Shown here in pieces: positions 6,176-12,919 of a DNA stretch of 17,139 bases (the stretch's first letter is position 1; the number at the start of each line of letters is the position of its first letter). Under the pieces are notes generated by a model that saw only the letters and a program-made list of their open reading frames with translations, was not told the DNA's origin and made no database searches. The DNA is from JACCYI01 sp036389195 (GTDB taxonomy: Bacteria > Actinomycetota > Thermoleophilia > Solirubrobacterales > Solirubrobacteraceae). Made by a program: the position numbers and the translations under genes. The DNA lies in assembly GCA_036389195.1 (NCBI GenBank), contig DASVQH010000433.1:1-17139 (forward strand), written 5' to 3'.

Positions 6176-6988
6176 CTGGGCGAACTCCACGCCGGCGGCC
6201 CAGTCGCCGAGCCCCTCGCCGAACGACGCCAGCGCCTGCGCGGTCGCGGCGTAGGCCGCGGCGTTGACGCTCATCCCGCAGTGCGACGAGACGACCTCGA
6301 CGTGCTCGCCGGCCTCGGGGTCCAGGCACGCGCGCCAGTTGACGATCCCGTCGCTGCGCGAGTAGATCGAGAGGTAGCCGACGTCCTCCGGGAACGCGCC
6401 CGCCAGCGCGTCGCGGAAGCGGCTGCAGCACTCGCCCTTCAGGCAGCGCATCGAGAGCAGCCCGGGCCGGGTGCCCAGGGTCCCGAGCGTGCCGAGGAGC
6501 CCGATCTGGGCGAGCACGAGCGGGTGCACCGCGAACATGTTCTTCAGCGGCGAGCCGAGCGTGACGATGCCGGAGACGAGATCGGGCCGCCGCGAGGCGA
6601 GCGCCTTGGCGAACAGCCCGCCGCGGCTCTGGCCGACGATCGCCACGGGCTGCTCGTAGCGCAGGGCGAGCTGTTCGAGGCGCTCCTCGAGCTTCCCGCA
6701 CGCCTCCTCCGAGCAGCCGATGTTCGAGCGGATGCCCGCGCGGCTGGTGCGGTAGCCGTTGCGGCGCAGCCACGCGGTCATCGTGGCCAGGCTGCCGTCG
6801 CCGGCGAGGAAGCCCGGGATCAGCAGGACCGGCCGCCCGGCGCCCCAGGGCACCTCCTCGCCGCGCCACACCGGGCTGCGCCTGAGCGCCGCCAGCTCCA
6901 ACCCGAACCGGCTCTCGCGCCAGATCGGGGGAACGTGGGGGAGGTGGGGGTGGGGGAGCGGCATCGGGACCGGGAGGGCGACGGCCAT
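6167..6988 (-). CDS. Alpha/beta hydrolase, lipase-like, not secreted
   Basis: 273 residues. After a Pro/His-rich N-terminus (MPLPHPHLPHVPP, 9-21) comes an alpha/beta hydrolase of the triacylglycerol lipase/PGAP1-like type: oxyanion region LLIPGFLAGDGS (55-66), nucleophile elbow VGQSRGG (Ser121), acid YSRSDGIVNW (Asp213) and SSHCGM (His236), a complete triad. A cysteine cluster sits at 182, 187 and 188 (CLKGECC). There is no signal peptide, so it is probably cytosolic or exported by another route. The substrate is unknown. The start is the ATG at 6988, preceded by a TATCGA hexamer 7 bases away and no Shine-Dalgarno; the in-frame ATG at codon 9 is an alternative. It shares an AT-richer divergent promoter region with the large exported protein. 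A 2142-residue open frame continuing antisense across that gene is an artefact of the GC-rich code. Confidence 0.85.
   Translation of the reverse strand: MAVALPVPMPLPHPHLPHVPPIWRESRFGLELAALRRSPVWRGEEVPWGAGRPVLLIPGFLAGDGSLATMTAWLRRNGYRTSRAGIRSNIGCSEEACGKLEERLEQLALRYEQPVAIVGQSRGGLFAKALASRRPDLVSGIVTLGSPLKNMFAVHPLVLAQIGLLGTLGTLGTRPGLLSMRCLKGECCSRFRDALAGAFPEDVGYLSIYSRSDGIVNWRACLDPEAGEHVEVVSSHCGMSVNAAAYAATAQALASFGEGLGDWAAGVEFAQAA
6927..6956 (+). other. G-quadruplex motif
   Basis: Four runs of five G (6927-6931, 6937-6941, 6946-6950, 6952-6956) separated by loops of 5, 4 and 1 bases on the plus strand. It lies over codons 11-21 of the minus-strand lipase-like gene, so the G-rich strand is that gene's template strand. 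Confidence 0.7.
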
Positions 6989-6995
6989 GTCGAGA

Positions 6996-7001
6996 TCGAT
7001 A
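6996..7001 (-). promoter_or_regulatory. Candidate -10 element (TATCGA) for the lipase-like gene
   Basis: On the minus strand TATCGA is followed by 7 bases and the ATG at 6988, the same spacing as TAGCAT at 623 and 11842. A TTGACG lies upstream (7018-7013), but the 11-base spacer is too short for a standard sigma-70 promoter. Leaderless transcription is suggested. Confidence 0.35.
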
Positions 7002-7013
7002 CCCCGACACGCC

Positions 7014-7077
7014 GTCAAAACATGCTGATGTATGTCGCAGTTGGCACAAATATCGGCCCGAGCGTCAGCTTTTTGAC
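7014..7077. promoter_or_regulatory. Bipartite inverted repeat in a divergent promoter region
   Basis: GTCAAAA (7014-7020) with GCTGA (7024-7028) on the left is mirrored by TCAGC (7065-7069) with TTTTGAC (7071-7077) on the right. It lies between the divergent lipase-like gene and the large exported protein gene, in the most AT-rich part of the window. The outer arms give outward-facing TTGAC sequences like -35 boxes, so this may be a pair of promoters or an operator shared by both genes. No well-spaced -10 box is seen on the plus side. Confidence 0.35.
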
Positions 7078-7157
7078 CCGACCGGCGCTCGAATGAACGC
7101 ACCCGTACTAGATTGCGGCGCGCGCGGAAGGGTCCGCGGCGGGGTCGAGAGGGCGAA

Positions 7158-7163
7158 AAGGGG
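7158..7163 (+). promoter_or_regulatory. Ribosome binding site for the large exported protein
   Basis: AAGGGG lies 5 bases before the ATG at 7169. It supports this start over the in-frame ATG at 7193. Confidence 0.5.
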
Positions 7164-7168
7164 CGGAG

Positions 7169-10100
7169 ATGCGAGGGACGCGACGGGCGACGATGGTCCT
7201 GCTGGCCATGATCGGCACGCTGTTGCCGGCCGCCGCCGCGCGCGGCGAGTTCCCCTACAAGCCGCAGGGCGCGCCGGGCGACTACGCGCAGTACCGCCTC
7301 CCCGCCGGCGCCGGCAAGACGCCGGACGACCTCGGCGGCGACCTGGAGTGGATGTACGCGTCCACCGCCTCCCCCGACAGCCCGTACGTGCTCGACGAGC
7401 GCGAGCTCCGCGGCGTGCGCGGCGCCCACCTCGCCGACGCGGCCGACGTCGACCAGGGCTGGCGCACGACCACCGGGCGCCCCGACGTGACCATCGCCGT
7501 CCTGGACTCCGGCATCCAGTGGGAGGACACGTCGGTGATGTCCGACGTCCGCTTCAAGACCCGCATCAACCCGCGCGAGGTCCCGACCCCGGAGAAGACC
7601 CGCACCACCGCGACGGTCGACGGGGTGAGCTGCGCCACCTTCACCGGCACGGGGGACGACCTCGACGGAAACGGCGTCTTCAACCTGCGCGACTTCGCCT
7701 GCGACGCGCGCGTCGCGAAGAACCCCGCGCGCGGCGTCAACCCCGGCATCCTCGATCCCCAGGACGTCCTCATCGCCTTCTCCGACGGCACCGACGCGGA
7801 CGGCAACGGCTACAAGGACGACATCGTCGGCTGGGACTTCCTCGACGACGACAACGACCCGTTCGACGACGTCGCCTACGGGCACGGCAGCGGCGAGGCG
7901 CGCGACTCGGCCGCCGAGGCCGACAACAGCCACGTCCTCGGCGACAAGACCGGCGAGAAGCTCGGCACGTGCCCGAACTGCATGGAGATCCACCTGCGCG
8001 TCGGGACGTCGTTCGTCGCCGACGTCAACCGCTTCGCGCTGGCCACCGCGTACGCGGTCGACAACGACGTCGAGGTCGTGCAGGAGGCGCTGGGCACGCT
8101 CAACAAGTCGACGATCGCCCGCCAGGCCGTCGACTACGCGTGGAATCACGGCGTCACGGTGATCGCGTCGGCCGCCGACGAGGCCGCCCAGCACAACAAC
8201 TGGCCGTCCTCCTATCCCCACGTGATCCTCGTGAACTCGGTCACGCACACCGGCGAGCTCGACCAAGCCGGCCCGTTCGCCCAGTCCTACCTGCAGTTCA
8301 ACGGCTGCACGAACTTCAACGCCAAGATCGACCTGGCCATCCCGAGCGTCTCCTGCTCGTCGGACGCCACGGGGCGCGCGGCCGGGATGGCCGGGCTCGT
8401 CCACTCCGCCGCCCTCAACGCGGTCGAGGCCGGCAAGCTCGAACGCCACCCGTCGTGCCGGCGGGTCGGCGGCGGCGCCTGCACGCTGTCGGCGGCCGAG
8501 GTCAAGCAGCTGATGGCGTCGGGGACGATCGGCGGCGAGCCGCAGGCCGACGACGTGAACTTCGCCCAGACGCCGAACGGCATCAGCACCGAGCTGCCCT
8601 GCCCGGCGCCGGGCTGCACCGATCCGTTCCTCAGCGCGCCGACCACCCGCAACGGCCCGCCGGAGACCGTCCCGCGCTCCTACCCCGCGCGCAAGGGGCA
8701 CGACCAGTTCTACGGCTACGGCCGGGTCAACATGGACCGGGTGCTGAAGGCGACGGCGGCCGGGACGGCGCCGCCGGAGGTCGAGATCACGGCCCCCGCG
8801 TGGTACGACCTCGCCGACCCGACGAAGGCCGCGCTGCCCGTGCGCGGTCGCGTGTGGGCGCGCGGCGCGCCGTACACCTGCCAGGTGCTCGTGGCGCCCG
8901 GCGCGTATCCGGCGCCCGGGGACTTCAAGGCCGAGCCGGTGGCTTCCAGCGTCTGCGACGGCAAGACCAAGCGCTCGCTGCCGCTCGACGGCGTGGCCGG
9001 GACGATCGACGTCGAGGCGCTCAAGGCGCTCTTCCCGCCCGGCCAGCCGGGGCAGTTCGACGGGACCGAGCACGGCGAGCTGCCCGAGCAGCCGTACTCG
9101 GGCCGCCCGAACACCCAGCGCTACGGCTTCGTGGTGAAGATCGTCGCCGACGTGGCCGGCAAGGAGCTGCGCGGCGAGGACCGCCGCCAGCTCGATCTCC
9201 ACCGCGACCAGGACCTGCTGCCCGGCTTCCCCAAGAAGCTCAGCGGCGACATCGAGGCCTCGCCGACGCTGGCCGACCTCGACGGCGACAACCGCAACGA
9301 GCTCGTGCTGGCCAACTCCGACGGCCTCGTGCACGCCTACAAGCGGGACGGCTCGGAGCTTGCCGGCTTCCCCGCCGCGGGCGATCCGCTGCCCGACCAC
9401 CGCAAGGCGCCGGCGTTCGACACCGGGGCGGTCGACCCGGGCCGCGGCGCGTTCCTCGGCACGCCGGCGGTCGGCGACCTCGACCACGACGGCGCGCTGG
9501 AGATCGTCGCCTCCGACCTCGAGGGCCGCGTCTACGTCTTCGACGGGCGCGGGCAGCGCGTGCGCCGGATGCAGACGAACCGCCTCTACGCGGGGCAGCC
9601 GGCGCGGCCGTTCGAGAACGTCCGCCACGGCGAGCTCAACCGCGTGCAGCTCGGCTTCATCGCCTCGCCGGTGCTCGCCGACCTCGACGGCGACGACGGC
9701 GGCCGGCTGGAGATCGTCGGCGCGGCGATGGACCGCCACGTCTACGCCTGGAACGACGACGGCTCGGTCGTCCCCGGCTACCCGGTGCTGGTGGTCGACC
9801 GCGCGAAGGCCAAGGCCATCGATCCCGAGACCCACCGCGTCGACTTCAAGGACCCCGGCGGATCGTTCCTGCAGGGCGCGATCGTCGACACGCCCGCGGT
9901 CGGCGACCTCACCGGCGACGGCCGTCCGGAGATCGTGGTCGGCACGAACGAGACCTACAAGGAGCCGCTCAACGCCGGCGGCTTCGACCAGGCGGCCTAC
10001 GGGGTGCTCGGCGCGGCGCTCACGCCCGGCAACAGCCGCCTGTTCGCGATCAAGCCCGGCGGCGAGCCGGGCGGGCCGAAGCTCGGCTCCGCGCCGTGGC

Positions 10101-11827
10101 TCGACGGGTGGCCGTTCAAGGTCGGCGTGCTGCAGGGGGACCTGCTGCCGCTGGTCGGCGAGGGGATCACCGGCAACCCGGTGATCGGCGAGCTGCCGTG
10201 CCGCGACGACCAGGCCTCGACGGTCCGCGTCGGGACGATCCCGGCCGCCGGCCTGCCGTACCTCGTCGACCCGGACGGGCAGTCCTGCCTCGGCCGCGTC
10301 AACGGCCTCGACGAGCCGCTGCCGACCGCCGGCGCCGCCGGGGAGGACCAGCCGTTCCTCGCCGCGGTCGGCCACCCGGCGATCGGCCCGCTGGCCGACG
10401 GCCCGGGCTTCTTCGCGCCGGCCGCCGGCGTGCTGCGGGCCGCCGACGTCGTGCTGCCCGAGTACCAGGGCGGCCAGGACTACCTGGCGGCGTGGTCGGC
10501 GCGTACGGGCCGGCAGGAGGCCACGTGGCCGCGGCCGGTCAACGACCTGCAGTTCCTCACCGGCCCGTCGATCGCCGACATCGACCCGTCGTCGGAGGGC
10601 GAGGAGATCCTCGACGCGACGGCGCACAACGACCTGCAGGCGTTCACGCCGGCGGGCACGGACGTCGCGGGCTGGCCGAAGCTCACCGGCGACTGGTCGG
10701 TGGCCGTGCCGACGATCGGGACCTGGGGGACGCTCGACACCGATCCGGCGGCCCGCCGCGTCGTCGTCCACGGCACGCGCGGCGGCCAGATGCTCGTCTA
10801 CGGCACGGAAGCCGGCGCGTGCGCGGCCGCCTCCTGGCCGCACTTCCACCACGACAACGCCAACTCGGGCGACGCGCGCCGCGACGCGACCGTCCCCGGG
10901 CGGCCGACCGCCGTGGCCGGCGCGGGCCCCCGGACACTCGGGTTCGTCTCCCCGGGCGACGACGGGCTGTGCGGCAAGGCCGCGCGCTACGAGGTCGTCA
11001 CGTCGGCGCAGCGGATCACGCCGGCGTCCTTCGCCGCGGCCACGAAGGTCCCCGGCGACTTCCCGGCGGTCGACCCGGGCGCGGGCGCGAAGCTGGCGGT
11101 GGGCACGGTGACGCTGGAGCGCTACGTGGCGGTCCGCGCCGTCGACGAGCAGGGCAACGTCGGGCTCCCCGGCGTGCTCGACCGCGGCGAGGGCGCGACG
11201 CAGCTCCCGCCTGGCGACGGTGACGGTGACGGCGACGGCGGCGGGCTCGGCGGCGGTGCCGGTGGCGGTGGCGGCGGGGCGGGCCCGGGCGGCCCGGGGC
11301 CGGTCGGCGGCGGCGGCGGCGGCGGGACCCCGCCGGGCACCGGCACGACCCTGGGCACCACCCCCGCGCCCGGCGGCGACAGCGGCGACGAGCGCCGCCG
11401 CTGCCTGCCGTCCAAGGGCCGCTTCACCCGCCGCGGCCTGCGCGGCGGCCGGCTCGGCGCCTTCCGCCTCGGCCGCCCGCTGCGCCGCGTCATCCGCGCG
11501 GCCGGCCGGCCGACGCGCACCCGTCGCGGCGGCGTGCGCCGCTGGTGCGTGAAGGGCGGCGGCCACGTCACCGTCCTCACCCGCAAGCGGCGCGTCGCGC
11601 TCGTCGCCACGACGGCGCGCGGCCACCGGGCCGGCGCGCTGCGCCGCGGCCGCGGTCGCGGCACGGCGCTGCGCGGCGCCACCCGGCTGCGCCGCGGGAT
11701 CTACCGCCGCCACGGCGTCGCCTTCGGCCTGCGCAACGGGCGCGTTCGCTATCTGGCGGTGACCAGCAAGCGGCTGCGGCGCACCGCCAAGCAGCTGCGG
11801 CGCGCGCTCGTGCGGGCGAAGCTGTGA
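7169..11827 (+). CDS. Large exported S8 subtilase-like protein with degenerate active site and FG-GAP/VCBS repeats
   Basis: 1552 residues. A signal peptide spans 1-25 (basic RGTRR, hydrophobic MVLLAMIGTLLP, then AAAA). The subtilase-like domain spans about 85-530: Asp motif IAVLDSGIQW (Asp113), an Asp/Asn/Gly-rich calcium-site-like insert (160-235), His motif YGHGSGEARD (His239), the substrate strand region VVQEALG, then VIASAADE (331-338) where the oxyanion Asn is Asp337, and CSSDATGRAAGMAGL (396-410) where GTSxA is expected. The nucleophile position is Thr401 (ungapped) or Gly402, not Ser. GYGRVNMDRVL (516-526) matches the usual subtilase end. FG-GAP/VCBS-type repeats follow near 698, 765, 833, 908 and 1133 (pattern SPTLADLDGDN/TPAVGDLTGDG, then EIVVG), probably a beta-propeller. 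WPHFHHDNANSG and a fibronectin III-like segment come next, then a Gly-rich linker (1348-1406) and an Arg-rich C-terminal domain (1407-1552). It is probably a secreted or surface binding protein; protease activity is doubtful. Confidence 0.9.
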   Translation: MRGTRRATMVLLAMIGTLLPAAAARGEFPYKPQGAPGDYAQYRLPAGAGKTPDDLGGDLEWMYASTASPDSPYVLDERELRGVRGAHLADAADVDQGWRTTTGRPDVTIAVLDSGIQWEDTSVMSDVRFKTRINPREVPTPEKTRTTATVDGVSCATFTGTGDDLDGNGVFNLRDFACDARVAKNPARGVNPGILDPQDVLIAFSDGTDADGNGYKDDIVGWDFLDDDNDPFDDVAYGHGSGEARDSAAEADNSHVLGDKTGEKLGTCPNCMEIHLRVGTSFVADVNRFALATAYAVDNDVEVVQEALGTLNKSTIARQAVDYAWNHGVTVIASAADEAAQHNNWPSSYPHVILVNSVTHTGELDQAGPFAQSYLQFNGCTNFNAKIDLAIPSVSCSSDATGRAAGMAGLVHSAALNAVEAGKLERHPSCRRVGGGACTLSAAEVKQLMASGTIGGEPQADDVNFAQTPNGISTELPCPAPGCTDPFLSAPTTRNGPPETVPRSYPARKGHDQFYGYGRVNMDRVLKATAAGTAPPEVEITAPAWYDLADPTKAALPVRGRVWARGAPYTCQVLVAPGAYPAPGDFKAEPVASSVCDGKTKRSLPLDGVAGTIDVEALKALFPPGQPGQFDGTEHGELPEQPYSGRPNTQRYGFVVKIVADVAGKELRGEDRRQLDLHRDQDLLPGFPKKLSGDIEASPTLADLDGDNRNELVLANSDGLVHAYKRDGSELAGFPAAGDPLPDHRKAPAFDTGAVDPGRGAFLGTPAVGDLDHDGALEIVASDLEGRVYVFDGRGQRVRRMQTNRLYAGQPARPFENVRHGELNRVQLGFIASPVLADLDGDDGGRLEIVGAAMDRHVYAWNDDGSVVPGYPVLVVDRAKAKAIDPETHRVDFKDPGGSFLQGAIVDTPAVGDLTGDGRPEIVVGTNETYKEPLNAGGFDQAAYGVLGAALTPGNSRLFAIKPGGEPGGPKLGSAPWLDGWPFKVGVLQGDLLPLVGEGITGNPVIGELPCRDDQASTVRVGTIPAAGLPYLVDPDGQSCLGRVNGLDEPLPTAGAAGEDQPFLAAVGHPAIGPLADGPGFFAPAAGVLRAADVVLPEYQGGQDYLAAWSARTGRQEATWPRPVNDLQFLTGPSIADIDPSSEGEEILDATAHNDLQAFTPAGTDVAGWPKLTGDWSVAVPTIGTWGTLDTDPAARRVVVHGTRGGQMLVYGTEAGACAAASWPHFHHDNANSGDARRDATVPGRPTAVAGAGPRTLGFVSPGDDGLCGKAARYEVVTSAQRITPASFAAATKVPGDFPAVDPGAGAKLAVGTVTLERYVAVRAVDEQGNVGLPGVLDRGEGATQLPPGDGDGDGDGGGLGGGAGGGGGGAGPGGPGPVGGGGGGGTPPGTGTTLGTTPAPGGDSGDERRRCLPSKGRFTRRGLRGGRLGAFRLGRPLRRVIRAAGRPTRTRRGGVRRWCVKGGGHVTVLTRKRRVALVATTARGHRAGALRRGRGRGTALRGATRLRRGIYRRHGVAFGLRNGRVRYLAVTSKRLRRTAKQLRRALVRAKL

Positions 11828-11841
11828 GGGCCGCCCGCGGA

Positions 11842-11847
11842 TAGCAT
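11842..11847 (+). promoter_or_regulatory. Candidate -10 element (TAGCAT) for the oxidoreductase gene
   Basis: TAGCAT followed by 7 bases and the ATG at 11855, with no Shine-Dalgarno between. This is the same hexamer and spacing as at 623. It points to a leaderless transcript starting at the ATG. The flanks GGCCGC (11829-11834) and GCGGCC (11849-11854) could pair around it. Confidence 0.4.
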
Positions 11848-11854
11848 CGCGGCC

Positions 11855-12793
11855 ATGCGAGCCGTCACCATCCGCGATCAGAAGGTCGTCGTCGAGGAGC
11901 ACCCCGATCCCGAGCCCGCCCGGGGCGAGGTGCTCGTCCGGGTCCGCGCGGCCGGCCTCAACGGCGCGGACGTGATGCAGCGCAAGGGCCGCTACCCCGC
12001 GCCGCCCGGCTCGCCCGCCGACATCCCCGGGCTCGAGCTGGCCGGCGAGGTCGTGGGGCGCGGCCCCGGCGCGGAACGCTTCGAGGAGGGCGAGGGCGTC
12101 ATGGCGGTCGTCGGCGGCGGCGGCCAGGCCGAGCTCGCGGTGGTCCACGAGCGTGCGGCGATGCCGATCCCCGACGAGCTCGAATGGGAGGCCGCCGGCG
12201 GCGTCCCGGAGGTCTTCACCACCGCCCACGACGCGCTGTTCACCCAGGCGGGGCTCGTCGCCGGCGAGCGGCTGCTCGTCCACGGCGCGGCGGGCGGCGT
12301 CGGCACGGCGGCGATCCAGCTCGGGACGATGGCGGGCGCGCGCGTGACCGCCACGGTGCGCAACCCGGAGTCGCGGACGGCGATCGCCTCGCTCGGGGCG
12401 CACGCGATCGCGCCCGAGGGCTTCGGCGAGGAGGGCCCCTTCGACGTCATCCTCGAGCTCGTCGGCGCCCCGAACCTCGGCGACAACCTCGACGCGCTGG
12501 CGCTCGGCGGGCGCATCTGCATCATCGGCGTCGGCGCGGGCGCCAAGGCCGAGATCAACCTGCTGGCGCTCATGGGCAAGCGCGGCCGCATCCACGGCTC
12601 GACGCTGCGCGCCCGCCCGCTGGAGGAGAAGGCGGCGGCCGCGCGGCTCGTCGAGCGCTCGGTGCTCCCGGGCTTCGTCTCGGGCAACCTCTCGGTCCCC
12701 GTCGCCGCGACCTTCCCGCTCGACGAGGCCGCCGCGGCCTACGAGCGCTTCGAGGCCGGCTCGAAGCTCGGCAAGATCGTCCTGACGATGTAG
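11855..12793 (+). CDS. NADPH:quinone oxidoreductase-like MDR family protein (zinc-free)
   Basis: 312 residues, the usual length for quinone oxidoreductases of the medium-chain dehydrogenase/reductase superfamily, which use NADPH to reduce quinones or enones. The N-terminal GroES-like domain has EVLVRVRAAGLNGADVMQR (25-43) and GLELAGEVVG (59-68). The nucleotide-binding Rossmann domain has LVHGAAGGVGTAAIQL (141-156). PEVFTTAHDALF (118-129) resembles the PIG3 subgroup. The protein contains no cysteine and lacks the GHE zinc-ligand motif, so it binds no catalytic or structural zinc. It begins 27 bases after the preceding stop, with a candidate promoter of its own. The physiological substrate is unknown. 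Confidence 0.92.
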   Translation: MRAVTIRDQKVVVEEHPDPEPARGEVLVRVRAAGLNGADVMQRKGRYPAPPGSPADIPGLELAGEVVGRGPGAERFEEGEGVMAVVGGGGQAELAVVHERAAMPIPDELEWEAAGGVPEVFTTAHDALFTQAGLVAGERLLVHGAAGGVGTAAIQLGTMAGARVTATVRNPESRTAIASLGAHAIAPEGFGEEGPFDVILELVGAPNLGDNLDALALGGRICIIGVGAGAKAEINLLALMGKRGRIHGSTLRARPLEEKAAAARLVERSVLPGFVSGNLSVPVAATFPLDEAAAAYERFEAGSKLGKIVLTM

Positions 12794-12802
12794 GCGGGGG
12801 AG

Positions 12803-12822
12803 CGGCGGCGCCTAAGCCGCCG
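12803..12822 (+). terminator. GC-rich hairpin after the oxidoreductase gene
   Basis: CGGCGGC, a 6-base loop (12810-12815), GCCGCCG: a perfect 7-bp stem beginning 9 bases after the stop codon. No T-run follows. The position fits a terminator in a high-GC genome. Confidence 0.4.
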
Positions 12823-12873
12823 GCCGCCCGAAGATACGCACCGCGCCCGATGTGGGGCGCCGGGCCTTAGACC

Positions 12874-12879
12874 TAGCGT
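12874..12879 (+). promoter_or_regulatory. Possible -10 element (TAGCGT) for the PQQ-like propeller gene
   Basis: TAGCGT lies 40 bases before the ATG at 12920 and would give a transcript with a leader of about 33 bases containing the GAGGAG ribosome binding site. No -35 match is seen. Confidence 0.25.
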
Positions 12880-12904
12880 CCGCGACAGCCGATCAACCGC
12901 TGTC

Positions 12905-12910
12905 GAGGAG
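12905..12910 (+). promoter_or_regulatory. Ribosome binding site for the PQQ-like propeller gene
   Basis: GAGGAG, 9 bases before the ATG at 12920. Good match and spacing; it fixes the start. Confidence 0.6.
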
Positions 12911-12919
12911 CCGTCCGAG

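Noticed and set aside
7093..11223. A 1376-residue plus-strand open frame in another frame of the same gene
   Set aside because: Arg/Pro/Gly-rich composition with no motifs, overlapping the frame that has a signal peptide, subtilase and VCBS motifs.
11215..11345. A tandem DNA repeat or frameshift hotspot in the GGCGGT-rich stretch
   Set aside because: It encodes an in-frame Gly/Pro linker and the frame stays open into a structured basic domain; the unit is not regular enough to call a tandem repeat.
6167..12595. A 2142-residue minus-strand open frame across the large exported protein gene
   Set aside because: It has no recognisable domain outside its last 273 residues, which are the real lipase-like protein. 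The rest is Arg/Ala/Val/Asp-rich antisense of a clearly coding strand and arises because stops are rare in GC-rich antisense.
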